This document shows, in pieces, positions 1 through 13,500 of a stretch of 64,000 nt of DNA (position 1 is its first letter; each line of letters begins with the position of its first letter). This DNA comes from Stictocephala bisonia. Taxonomy: Eukaryota > Arthropoda > Insecta > Hemiptera > Membracidae. The stretch spans positions 21,648 to 85,647 of the forward strand of contig JAQJVL010002693.1 of NCBI GenBank assembly GCA_035578905.1. Direction: 5' to 3'. Position numbers and translations under genes: made by a program. The notes below the pieces were generated by a model that saw only the letters and a list, made by a program, of their open reading frames with translations, did not search any database and was not told the origin of the DNA.

Positions 1-1542
1 TTTTTAATTTTATTATATACATATGTTTTATTATTACTGTCTGTAACATTAACATATTATTTGGTTCCAAGTAATTGCATGATTGTTTGTAAAATATTTC
101 ATTGTTTGGTGAATGGTCAGTTTTTATTTTTTTCAGAATCATGAAGAGTTGTGACTCTATTATTACTTCTTGAGAAAAACAATCTCGATGTCAATTGCAA
201 TTGGTTAGGAAATATTATCGCGATAGAATATAACTAGACTACTGATTATTTAGATTCAATTTTCATTATTTTAATCAGGTTGTGAAATTATTGTAAATTT
301 TGTTTATGTCCCCCTTTAAAAAATACCGATTTATAACATTGATTGAATCAGACCATTGTAAAACGTATGTTTAAGGCGAATATAATTAAAGTTAACACAT
401 CTGTTTTTCATACTATTATTTTACTAGATGTGAAAGTATGGATAAACTGCAATTTATTTATATTTTCAATTTCTCTGGAAAAGACACTCTGGAATTACAC
501 TGGTAACACTTCACAAGTAACGTGACCAGCAATAACATAAGAAATAACTAATTTTAAGGAACCACAGTCTAAATAATAACAAAATTAACTATAACCGCAC
601 TCTGTGGTGTTTTTAAATATAGCAATTCGAATATGACTTATTTACACAACTGAGAATGAACAGAACAAACAATGCCAAGAACTAACAAAACTATATAAAC
701 AAATAAATATTACAAATAAACAATAATATAGTTAAAAAATAAGACGTAAATTTGGGTTTTGCGCATATTTTGAACTGTAATAGTATGGTTTCAAATTGAA
801 ACAATTATATATATCGTATTAATGATAAGCATACACTTTCAAATTAGATAAATTAATCCTAAGTAGAAGAACAGGGACCTTTTTTTAATAACCAAACACT
901 TCAACTCTAGAACTGTGGGCCGTGGGGAGTAATATAGGCTATACATGTTTAAAAATTATTGTAATTTAATAGTAACATTTAAATGAATGGCAAACATAAT
1001 TATATTAAACTTCTGCGGTTAAAAAGATGACTAAAAGTCAAACAACTTATATTATTTACACTTATTTAGCTACACATTAGATTAATTACGATATAGTATT
1101 ACGGTGATCACTTAACTTAAATCACTAATGAGAGTTAGGCGAGGGTCCAATAACAAAAGGTGCGAGCTGTACTTAAAACATTACAGGAAAAACAAAGGAT
1201 ATGCGATGATTGTTAGTCTAGTACCGTACACCAAAATAATAAATATTAATAAAAATATTTCCATTTTATTGTTTTTTTTTTTTTTTTTTTATCCAACTCA
1301 AGCCCAAAATCAATTCAGATATTGTCACACTTTAGTTGTTATAGAAAAATGAAATCCTGGTTTTGTCATCTTGGAAACAAGTTCAGCTGATATAGATAAT
1401 TATTATATTTTACCAATAACCAAGAAAATATAAGCACAGAATATAAGCAGATATGTGCTCATTTTGTAGTATAAGTTTGGTGCTATTCGGAATCAGACCA
1501 GTGAAAATTCAAGTTATTTTTGGCGGATTGTGATATTTACCG
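1..1542. other. AT-rich non-coding DNA
   Basis: No supported gene. A ttttttcag acceptor-like site at 121-136 is followed by a short open stretch (IMKSCDSIITS) ending in TGA; I cannot tie it to a gene. A T18-T20 run lies near 1271. The small open frames are low-complexity. Confidence 0.5.
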
Positions 1543-3761
1543 AAATATTTCTATAGCACAGCTTGAGGTCTAAGTTGCATTTTTGAGCGGCCAAGACTGG
1601 ACAGACTATCTGAGATCGGTATTGCGCGCAACTCGAGTACTGGTTTGGGGCCTTCTTGGGACATCGCAATTAACGCAGCTAGGATTGCGCGCAACTCGTT
1701 AACGGCAGAGAGTGAGGTAGGCCTATTACACGATTTTCGGCAACGCGACTGAAGAACTGAATTGTGTGCAAGTATGTTTTTTTCTTTTTCATTTTATGAC
1801 TCCACCACTATTTATGAAATCATCAATACAGCAAATATTTTCTCTTTATCTCCATCTCTTTATATCAAATAAAAAGAAAAAATGCCAATCCTGGTATAGA
1901 CTAAAATAGGTTTACTTTACCTCCTGTCAAACAGTTCACAGCGTGTGATGGTGATAACAACTACATGTTTCGCCGTGAATACGGACGGCATCTTCAGGTT
2001 AAAGAAAACAAATAAGTCCAAGTGGGACGCGTCACAAATTAATTAAAACTTAACAAACACACTTCACACACGAGGAAAACAACGAATATTAAAACTTTCG
2101 GTAGGCCTACCACACACATTTCCCTGTCCACGGCGTGACCCGGAAGCAGATTTTAATATTGTGGTATTTATGACAAATAGTTCAATTTACTTTTAAACAA
2201 AAAGGAATATTCATTTATAGTTAACAATACAACAATAATTATAAAATGCAATAATGACAAGAAGCTTTAATTACTTGATAAAAAATGAATAATGATTTCA
2301 ATAATATAAAGGGTTAATTCTAGTATTAAATGTGAACTATATGACAGATGATAAGTTAATGAATAATTAAATTGTTATAAATTATTTCTGATACTTCTAA
2401 TAACGCATCCTCAGATGACTTTCCTTTGATAAAACTGAATTGACGTGGATTAAGAAAATTTAACTTAGATAAATAACTATGGAGTCATTTAATCATTGTT
2501 TTTTTCAAAACCCTTAGAGAATACAGATAACAAGCTGATAGTTATTATGTTATCTAGTTTATAGAGTTATTGTCCTTCAAAATAGGTACCACTGAACTTA
2601 ACTTCAGGCTCTCAGGAAAAATGCCTTTGATAAAACTACTGTGCAATCAGTTTTAGTGAACTAAAACTGGTGCAATCTCATCAATTATATTTTTCAGTAA
2701 ATGTATATTAATTTGGTCAGAGCCAGTTATTTTTTTATTTTTTAAAAGCTTAACAATACTCTTAATTTCATCTAAATCTGTTGGAGATATAAAGAATGAA
2801 TGTTGACATTAAGTACGTAAAGGTGGAAGGGCATTGGAATGCACAACGTCTGGACGGCTAGACTGGATTGTGATAAGGTGATTGTTTATATTATCAGCAA
2901 TGACGGAAGACTCACGCGTAACTTCGCCATTTGGCAATTCAATTAGCTCAACTATTTTCTTTGAGGAACCACTTGTTAAGTTATTTATTACCTTCCACTG
3001 CTCAGATACATCACCTTTACAGTTTTCTAATAATGTTGAATAATAATTGTTTTTTTGTAAAATTGATCACATTATTTAATTCATTTGTACATTTTGCAAA
3101 ATAATTTTGAAAAACTGTCATATGGTCTTTTTGTAGAAATTTTATATAATTTTTTACGTCTCTCAAATTTATATAAAATGTTTGGTGCTATCCAGGGACT
3201 TAACAATTTAGAACTACCAACATTTTTCTTACTACTTCTAAATATACAATTACTTAAAATATCAATAAACTTATAAAACAAACAGTATTTACATCATTTT
3301 TGATAATGTATAATGTTTTAACTAAACATCTGTAACACACTGTTATTTACATTGACAAAATAACAAAAAAAAGTCCCCTAACATTTTCATATTCACAACC
3401 CCCTAAGGCCTAAATAAAAGATCGCGATTCCTTTCCGTGCAAGACAAACCACAGCAAGGAATAATATCCCACTTTGACCCACTATCAAGGCCAATCGGCG
3501 ACAGTACAGGTGCAGTGGCGACGTAGACAAGTACTTCCGAATGAGCATCTCGATAGAAAGAGAGAGAGAGAGTGGGGGAATGAGAGGGAGTGATTAGTTC
3601 CTTTACTGCTCACAGGTTGTGCAACCGAACAGTCGAAACTGGAGGCAATTTCGACCTCTTTAACTTCATTGACGACAGGTTACAGCACGGTCGCTCCCAT
3701 TTTCCGTGCCTCAATATTTAACATTGGATGGATCTATCTTCTATGTATAGTAAAATCAATG
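1543..3761 (-). repeat. Inverted 2.2-kb repeat, left copy
   Basis: Nearly the whole stretch is the reverse complement of 9063-11281. It carries a broken LINE fragment (linker plus the start of RT, minus strand, 2403-3281) between unrelated flanks. One boundary is taatagaaatattt-like sequence near 1543; the other ends in tagtaaaatcaatg at 3761. The two copies differ by scattered substitutions and short indels. No terminal inverted repeat or target duplication was found, so the element class is unknown. Confidence 0.85.
2403..3281 (-). pseudogene. LINE linker/RT fragment, broken
   Basis: Reads SPWIAPNILYKFERRKKLYK and, further on, the RT entry region seen more clearly in the right-hand copy (NGSDQINVHLLKNI there). 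Multiple stops and a small deletion. It sits inside the left inverted repeat, so it moved with it or was amplified by it. CR1/L2/Jockey-like group by motif style. Confidence 0.6.
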
Positions 3762-3762
3762 C

Positions 3763-3832
3763 TACTACTCTGGTGTTAGTGAACTTGTCTTTTTAGGTAA
3801 GATTGCTGATGTCCTATCTCTCCAATATACTA
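3763..3832 (+). repeat. Single arm of the palindromic MITE found at 48.8 kb
   Basis: ggtgttagtgaacttgtctt and cctatctctccaata match one arm of the palindrome at 48814-49033. Only one arm is present, directly abutting the end of the 2.2-kb repeat, which suggests the repeat inserted into, or recombined through, a MITE copy. Confidence 0.7.
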
Positions 3833-4409
3833 ATATCCAATAGTTTAATTTTTTTTATTATTGGAATATTGAAGTTTCTTTTCTTCAAATTATACTAACT
3901 ATTTTTATTTGTTTGGTTATCATAGTATATTTTGTTAAAAGTAACAATCTTATCCATACAATACACTATTATAACTATCACACAAGGTTACATAATAATT
4001 TTTGTATATGCGTATTTACTTTAACTTACTCCTACAAAAATTACACACCTTACTTTATCAAAGGTTTTATCATTGACTCACAATTGATATAGAGGCAATC
4101 AAATGATTACGTGTTTGGGTATAAAAAACCAAGAATGTTTTTTTTTTAAGAAGTTATTAGAAGTCAAATGATCATAGCTTTTGCCTTACTGTGTGAAATC
4201 TTAATATTTCGTGCTGAAAGTAATGTTAGTTACAAGTTTCAGAGTCTATATTGTTTGGGAACCTAAATTGGTCATAATCCATATTTAGTTACTTAATTTG
4301 TTAGTTATCAACTTTATATGAAAAACGGTTATGTCATTACAATTTGGTTACAACAGTTCTAACATTACTTGTAATTATAGTACTTAGTTAATTTATTTTT
4401 TCTTCTAGC

Positions 4410-4549
4410 AATGGATGGAAGTGGAGACTTTGATAGAAGAAATCATCCAGTTCTCAACCAAAGCAGTGAACAATTTCAGCCACTCTTTGTAAAACCTCCG
4501 TCAGTTGAACAATCTTTGGATGAAAGTGAAGATGCGTATAAACAAGCAG
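4410..4549 (+). CDS. CEP152: CEP152-like exon 1 of this window
   Basis: Acceptor ttcttctag precedes CA then ATG at 4411. Codes 46 codons (MDGSGDFDRR to DAYKQA) plus one base. Donor CAG/gttggt at 4549 leaves phase 1, and that G plus AG of the next exon makes Glu. A second possible donor near 4613 would be out of phase. Because an acceptor sits two bases before the ATG, the Met may be the true start after a 5' UTR intron, or an internal Met with coding exons upstream. Confidence 0.75.
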
Positions 4550-7500
4550 GTTGGTGTGTACCACTTCCTAATGGAAGCATTGCTATTACAGGAATAAGCA
4601 ATATGAATAATTGGTCAGTAGCGTAGTTGGTTAGAGTCCAGCTTCCTCTAAGCTTAAAGGTTCTCAGTTTGACCACAGTTGTAACAAATTTTGAAAGGGA
4701 TCAGCTGATAACCACGGGCTATTCATTTGTCATTAATGACACTTTGTGTGGCCTTAATTTGTAACATTGACAACATTCGCTTATCAACACTTAATCAAAA
4801 TCCATATTCGCCCATATCATAATAATAAATAAATATTAAAGCTAAACTGTAGTGAATGATTCAAGTGCCATTTTAAAGAATTATGCATTTTAACTATACT
4901 TACTAAATATATTTATGAAACCATTTTTCATGTTAACAAAACGGTTTAACATAATGTATCAGACTTGGTATTCTTCACTTGTACATTACTTGAAGTCATG
5001 ATGTATTTAGACTTTCTCTACTACATAAACTCATTATATTATAGTATTACTAATACTTTCAACTGTAGTTGGACTAGTTCTGTAAAGTAAAGAAATGACT
5101 ATACAACAAATGTCATTACTTGCCAGTTGACATGGGCGTGTAGGCCTCTTTGTGAAATTTATTCAACTAGTGAAGTACTGACCATCAGCTCAGTTGGGGA
5201 TTTGAACCTTGGACCAAGCCCACTGCAGCCCAAAGCCTTACTGTCTGATTCAAAAAGCATTGTACTCGAGTTTGAATCTCTGCTTCAAAATAAATTTTCA
5301 TTCGATTTCGTTGTGTTGTAAATCAAAATTTAGCTTATTTAATTGTACGTAATTTCATATAACTTACATATTTTTTTTAAAAGACTAAGAATTTTTTATA
5401 GCAGGTGGAATACAAAAAACACAAAATTTTAGCACTTTTAGAGTTAAGCTCAACTTTAAAAATTTCTAAAACAAAAAGTACTGAAGGCAAGTCAGTGAAA
5501 TTTTAACCACATGTGAATAAGGTTGTTGTTTGTAGTCTGTCCAAATTCTAGAATGTTTACTCCTACAAAATATTCTGTCGTAATTTTTGTAAACTCTTGC
5601 AATCTTAAAAATGGCTGATCATCCAAAATTCCACAATGGTTCAAAAATACTGGATTGAAAAATAAAATAAGTTTATAAAACAGTAAGTGGGATATTATAA
5701 TCTTGTGATTTTATATCACATGATAATTCAACAGACATCGATGTGTGCTCATGTGTTAGCAAATACCCTCAGGCAGCACTTCAAAACTAGTTTCAACTGA
5801 GCATTTTGGCGTTGCCGAATTTTGGGCCCGGAAGTGCTTAAACAGTGCATTACTTTGGAAGTATTGAACAGTTAATCAATCATGTTTTCTATCTAAATTT
5901 AAACCAGTTTTTAATCACCTTTTGTCATGAGGGCTTTAGACCTCCAACAACAGGTTTTAAAATGTTATATCTCTAAAAAGATTGCCAAATTAAAAAATAA
6001 TATTTATAGGATTTAAAATTATACAAATTTCACTTGTAACAAGCTGAATGTTCGTGAAAATGAGAGCCAAATATTATATTGGTGATTTGCAGATTGTACT
6101 TATCAAATTTCTAGTAACTCTGAGTGATTCATCAGCCTTTAGCTGTAACATGTCTACCTGTCATTCATAACTAATAAGTCCCCTGATACTGGGTGGAAGT
6201 TCAGCTGCATGACGTGGCAACACCGCGTCCGATGGCTCGGTCGTCCGCGCATATTATGGCACATCAATGTTTTTTTAATTATCATGTGATATAAAATCAT
6301 GGTAGGTACCGTTTTATAATCTTACTTTATTTTTCAATCCGGCATTTTTTAATTGTTTTGTAAGTTTGTATGATCAGACATTTTTAAGACTGCAAGGGTT
6401 AACAAAAAGTACAACATAAAATTTTGTAAAAGAGTAAAAATTCTATAATTTGGACCGACTACAAACAACAACCTTATTCACATGTGGTTAAAATTTCACT
6501 GACTTGCCTTCAGTACTTTTTGTTTTAGTTGAGCTTAACTCTAAAAGTGCTAAAATTTCGTGTTTTTGTATTCTACCTGCTATAAAAAATGCTTTAAGTC
6601 TTAAAAAAAAATATGTAAGTTATATGAAATTACCTAGAATTTAATAAGCTAAATTTTGGTGTACAACACAACGGAATCGGATGAGTATTTATTTTTTAGC
6701 AGTGGTTCAAACTCGAGTTCATTGCTTTTTGAATCCGACAGTAATCACTAAGCTACCTACCATGATGGCAAAGCACAATGCACACCTAAAATAGGATGTT
6801 ATTAGAATAATTACATATTTAAACACAAGCATCCAATTATGTGTTTCTATCACACCATTCAATGTGCAATTGTATTATTGGTTAATTAAGATGTTGCAAG
6901 TCATTTGGGTGATCGTACTACCAGTCTACCCTATAATTGCTATAGGTCAGTATATTAAAATAATCCTCATATTGAGGATAAAAAATATGCTATATTAACA
7001 ATGAAATAATGCTCTTATTTACACCATATACAGTTATATATGTTAGGATTGAAGTTTTTAAGTTGCAGTTTTAGAGATAAATGTTAATGGCATTCTTTTT
7101 GCATTTACTTCTGTTTTAACTATAATGAAAAAAAAACACCAAATTAGTACAAAAAGTTGGTGTATGTCTTTATTTACTTCTATGGCTCATTTTTTAAAGA
7201 ATTTTAAAAATTTTTAGAAAATCTTAGCATAAAAACAAGTTATAAACTCACCAATATTTTGTTTTTATAAGATTTTACAATTACACTTTTTGTGAATACA
7301 ACAATAATGATTCTAAGATTATGAAGAATGTTTACTTGTATTTTTTCTAGTTTAATATATAAAATATTCTTCTGAATTCTTGTGTATTTTTGACGCAGAG
7401 TTGAATAGTGAGAATCAGCTCAAAGTGCTCTACCAAGTTAGACTTAAAGAGATTCAGCAACTTAATAAACAGCTGGAGGTGGAGCGCAATGAAGCTGCTG

Positions 7501-10500
7501 CCTACAAACAACAGACTGTGATGCAGATGGCCCTGTTGCAATCTGAAAAGGAAAGAGCTGTACTTTCTCGTACTGAAGCTGACAAATTATTGGGTAACCT
7601 TTCTCTTTAAATCTTTAAAGATTTGATCTTTCAACTGTTTAATCCTAATAGTATGTCTTTACGACTAAGATATGTTTATTGATTAATGTTTATTGAATAT
7701 GCTCTTTGCCAACATATCCTGTAATTCTTACTGTATATAGTCATTTTCCTATCACTCAAAATCTATATATAAAAGCCAAATACCACTCACTCACTGATCA
7801 CTGTTTCTCGAAAACCACTAAATCTTCGAGGCTGAAATTTTTTAGGATGATTGTTCTTATATTGTAGGCATGCAATAAGAAGGGATTTTGAAAAATTCTT
7901 CATAGTTTCGGAAATGGCAGCCTTTTTTACCCCCAAAACTGCCTCAATGTATCTCTTATGAGAAAATAAAAAAAAGTAGTATTTCTGACCTAACTTGAGG
8001 AAAATCTCGAGTAAAAGTTTCAAACCTTCACAGTTCTACAAACGTGCATCTTAAAAATCCATGAATTTCAGCTTAAAAACTTAAAAATTTGGATTATCGG
8101 GTGCCCAAAAACTAAAATTATTGGAATACAAATTTTAAAACTGAACTTATCTATTTGAGTGGAATATCAAATCAAAGCTATTTTTCGTATGAATCCAAAT
8201 ATACCATCAGATTTTGAAAAGGGCAATTAATAAGAGGTGTATGCCTAAAAAAACTTTGAAAACAAAAAAAAAGGGTAATACTGAAATAATATACCCAAGT
8301 GGGGTATCACACTAGATATTTTTCTCCCAAATAACATCATATCATTGTATTTCAGAAGAGACAAAGTTTAAGGACTCTGCCCCTCCCCTAAAAAATATAG
8401 TCAAAACCCCTAAATTGGGTAATGTTAAACTAATACCCAAGTGGGGTATCAAATTAAAGGTATCCTTCTCTTAAATACTAATTTAACATCAGATTTCAGA
8501 AATCCCTGTGTTTAGGGGCTCCACTGCTCCAAAAACCAAAATTCATGGTCAAACTGGTTAACAGTCCTGGCGATCAGTAAGCCGATCTCCCTCACGAGGC
8601 TACATGCTGAGATCCATAAATGGGGCTGTAGCAGAGTGCCTTGTTGAGGCCACAAGCCGAACACTTCCCGTAGGCCGAGTTTCACAAAGGAGCCTGTAGC
8701 AGTTTCTTGGCGAGGCCGAAGGCTCCAAGACAAGGCTGCAGGCCGAGATCCATAAAGTGCCTAAAAATAGAGAGTTCCCAGGCGAGGCCGAAGGCTGAGC
8801 TTACCTCATGAGCTTAGCGAGTGATGACGGAGATTGCATGTGAAGTGTGCAGGGGTGTCCGCTCATTATTTATGTACTGTTGTCCTTAGTTTTTTCTGTA
8901 CTGATGATGATAGTTACATTAATTTCGCTTGAACTTTCATAAATAAGTTGTGCAAAACAATGCAGGCTGTCCAACATGGCTTCAGAATTCAATGTATTTT
9001 GGGTTTTCACAGAACAATGTGTACGGTCACTTTTACTGCAAGAACATTGCTATGGGTATAACCATTGATTTTACTATACATAGAAGATAGTTCCATCCAA
9101 TGTTAAATATTGAGGCACGAAATATGGAAGCGACCGTGCTGCAACCTGTAGTCAATCAAGTTAAAGAGGTCGAAATTGCCTCCAGTTTCGACTGTTCGGT
9201 TGCACAACCTGTGAGTAGTAAAGGAAACTAATCACTCCCTCCCATTCTCTGTTCTTTCTCTTAAGACGCTCGTCCGGAAGTATTTGTATACTGTCGCCCC
9301 TCCACCTGTCTACTGTCACCGATTGGCCTTGATAGTGGGTCAAAGTGGGATATTATTCCTTGCTGTGGTTTGTCTTGCACGGAAAGGAATCGCGATCTTT
9401 TATTTAGGCCTTAGAGGTTTGCGAATATGAAAAATGTTAGGGGACATTTTTTTTGTTATTTTGTCAATGTAAATAACAGTGTGTTACAGATGTTTAGTTA
9501 AAACATTATACATTATCTAAAATGATGTAAATACTGTTTGTATTATAAGTTTATTGATATTTTAAGTAATTGTATATTTAGAAGTAGCAAGAAAAATGGT
9601 GGTAGTTCTAAATTGTTAAAGGCTAAATTTTTAAGTCCCTGGATAGCACCAAACATTTTATATAAATTAAAGAGACGTAAAAAATTATATAAAATTTCTA
9701 CGAAAAGACCATATGACAGTTTTTCAAAATTATTTTGCAAAATGTACTAATGAATTAAATAATGTGATCAATTTTACAAAAAAACAATTACTATTCAACA
9801 TTATTAGAAAACTGTAAAGGTGATGTATCTGAGCAGTGGAAGGTAATAAATAACTTGACAAGTGGGTTTTCAAAGAAAATAGTTGAGCTAATTGAATTGC
9901 CAAACGGCGAAGTTATGCTTGAGCCTTCCGTCATTGATAAGATAAACAATCACTTTATCACAATCCAGTCTAGCCGTCCAGATGTTGTACATTCCAATAC
10001 CCTTCCACCTTTACATACTTACTATCAACATTTGTTCTTTATAACTCCAACAGATTTAGATGAAATTAAGAGTATTGTTAAGCTTTTAAAAAATAAAAAA
10101 TTAAATGGCTCTGACCAAATTAATGTACATTTACTGAAAAATATAATTGATGAGATTGCACCAGTTTTAGTTCACTTATAAACAGTAGTTTTATCAAAGG
10201 TATTTTTCCTGAGAGCCTGAAGTTAAGTTCAGTGGTACCTATTTTGAAGGACAATAACTCTATAAACTAGATAACATAATACCTATCAGCTTGTTATCTG
10301 TATTCTCTAAGGTTTTTGAAAAAACAATGATTAAAAGACTCCATAGTTATTTATCTAAGTTAAATTTTCTTAATCCACGTCAATTCGGTTTTATCAAAGG
10401 AAAGTCATCTGAGGATGCGTTATTAGAAGTATCAGAAATAATTTATAACAATTTAATTATTCATTAACTTATCATCTGTCATATAGTTCACATTTAATAC

Positions 10501-13500
10501 TAGAATTAACCCTTTATATTATTGAAATCATTATTCATTTTTTATCAAGTAATTAAAGCTTCTTGTCAATATTGTATTGTATAATTATTGTTGTATTTTT
10601 AACTATAAATGAATATTCCTTTTTGTTTAAAAGTAAATTGAACTATTTGTCATAAATACCACAATATTAAAATCTGCTTCCGGGTCACGCCGTGGACAGT
10701 GAAATGTGTGTGGTAGGCCTACCGAAAGTTTTAATATTCGTTGTTTTCCTCCTGTGTGAACTGTGTTTGTTAAGTTTAAATTAATTTGTGACGCGTCCCA
10801 CTTGGACTTATTTGTTTTCTTTAACCTGAAGATGCCGTCCGTATTCACGGCGAAACATGTAGTTGTTATCACCATCACACGCTGTGAACTGTTTGACGGA
10901 AGATAAAGTAAACCTATTTTAGTCTATACCAGGATTGGCATTTTTTCTTTTTATTTGATATAAAGAGATGGAGATAAAGAGAAAATATTTGCTGTATTGA
11001 TGATTTCATAAATAGTGGCAGAGTCATAAAATGAAAAAGAAAAAAACATACACGCACACAATTCAGTTCTTCAGTCGCGTTGCCGAAAATCGTGTAATAG
11101 GCCTACCTCACTCTCTGGCCGTTAACGAGTTGCGCACAATCCTAGCTGCGTTAATTGCGATGTCCCAAGAAGGCCCCAAACCAGTACTTGAGTTGCGCGC
11201 AATACTGATCTCAGGTAGTCTAACCAGTCTTGACCGCTCAAAAATGCAACTTAGACCTCAAGCTGTGCTATAGAAATATTTAATTAAAAATAATGCTATC
11301 TTAAATTAAATGCCTATACACAGATTGTCTGAATCAGGCCATAAGATGAAAGCTATTTTTATCTTGTATAGAAGTAAATTAGTGGTTTTGTTATGATTTA
11401 TTCTAACCCTATCTTGAAATTTGAATCTCATTTGGGTTTTATATTTTGCCCAGTATTATTCTATATAAATATCATAGGCCTATTTCAATATTTATTTTGT
11501 CAAAGAAATAAATAATGTCACATTTTTAAATATTTCACTATATTGTATATTCATGGAATATTTGCCGATTAATTTCATAATTGAAAGGAGAGTCATTGAT
11601 TGGATTTGAAAACAATTTATTTTTTAATCAATTACCAAATATGAAAAAACTAATTATTGAGTACAACAGTCGATTTGATCACCTAATCGATGGTTAAAAT
11701 GCAATAAATAAAGATTTTTCTGATGGGCTAAATAATATGAAAATGTTTACTTAAATCAGCAGTAATTATCGCCAGCATTGCCGATAAGTTAGCGGTCTAT
11801 TCAAGTTGTCTATTTACAAATACACGGTGTGTTAATCATATAAATCAATATGGTGTTTTAATTTATTCAGTTATAAATATTTCTTTATTCAATATGAATG
11901 TCACACTGAGTTTTACCGTAATAGTATCAACACAGTATTCTTTATTATTTGAAAGAGATGCAAGCAAATATAAAAAACAGAGAACCCGGATAAACGTTGG
12001 CAATATGGAATAACGTAAACAATTATCTAAGCAGGACGTTGTTTGTGTGTGGGACCTGAGGAAGGAGAGGGCGGGACGGCTGTCTAGAGAATGGGAGAGT
12101 GGGTTAAGAGGAGGGAAGTGAGAGAGAGACGGAAGAGCGTGCGAGAGAGAGAGGAAATAGGGCTATGCGCAGCGCAGCGTGGGGCCTCAAAACAGTTTTG
12201 GGGCCTCGCCAAAACTCTCCCATATGGATGGAGTATCTTTTTATATAGTAAAATCAATGGTATAACCTATCGAATTTTGTCAATTTTGTTGTACTTTACG
12301 ACAAAAATTATAAAAATTCTATTTATGGAGCAAATTTATTATTTTGAGTTTCATTAGTTTCCTAAAGAGGTTATCTGTAATATAAATAAAATTAAAAAAA
12401 GGACTTAACAAAAGATACAACTTTTATTTTATTTACATATATATATTTTAAAAAACAATTATTTTTAATTTTTTGAATTTGTTGTGTTATGACTGGCACT
12501 AAAAAATTCATTGACTAGAGCTAACAACACTATTTAAAACACCATTTAGTTATCTTCAAATAAATTCATATTTCACAATGCTATGTTTAAAATTAAAAAA
12601 GTTATGGCTCTTTTTCAAAAACACTGCATTTCGAGTTGTTATCCTACACATAACAACTAAGCCATATATGTGGTCTGATTCATTGTCATACACACAATTA
12701 GCGATTTTATTATCACTTATTGGCAACCTACTACGTTTTATTTTACTTATTTTTACCTCCCATACTACACAAACAATCACGTCAGCCAAGAAACAACAAT
12801 TAACCTCAGCTGACGATCATATCTGACGAAACTCAACATAGCTGTTAATGCAGAACAAAGGCAGCAAAATAATACAAGTTGTAGTACTATAGTAAAGGAT
12901 TCTATCATAAAAAATCAATGTTTTTATAATAGAAAATGTTATTCCGAAAACTTCTATATCAATAATATAAATATTTTGAGTTAATAAACATTTTTTAAAT
13001 TTATTTCTGAACGTCCAGAAAACCGGACGCTGGTTTTTTTAGAACATTTTTCAAACGTCCGGAAAACCGGATGCTGGGATTTTTGAAACATTTTTTTAAC
13101 GTCCGGAAAACGGGACAGATAAATTCTATAGTCTTTACATATTGCTCATTAATACTGAATCCTATTTATGTGGATAGATCCAATACGTAATGCTCATTCT
13201 TAGAACATTTGAATCCAGAATTATGGTCCTCTTTTACTCACAGTAACAATGCATTTGCTCATCTACACTCATACACTCATTTGAAATACATATTAGCCCT
13301 AATCTTGATGATCTGCATCTTAACCCTTAAAACGCGGCATCCGTATATATACGCATGTTTACAATTGCCCGTAACGCGTTATACGTAATATTTCGCGAGC
13401 TGATAACAATAATCCTAGAACAGGCCTAATACAACGTAGCGAGTTCTAAGATTCAAGGTCAAGACTATTTTCAGGTTATTATTCATTTTCGAGACCTTTG

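Noticed and set aside
1128..1352. 74-codon frame across a poly-T run
   Set aside because: Phe run from the T tract; no similarity and no splice context.
4550..4613. Longer version of exon 1 using a donor at 4613
   Set aside because: Leaves phase 2, which does not join exon 2 in frame, and runs into the SINE head; the 4549 donor fits.
4611..4690. Possible tRNA gene
   Set aside because: A and B boxes are visible but the arms do not pair as a cloverleaf, and a SINE body with an AT tail follows.
7787..8023. Minus-strand open frame in the Helitron-like copy
   Set aside because: Low-complexity translation of a repeat found elsewhere; no conserved domain seen.
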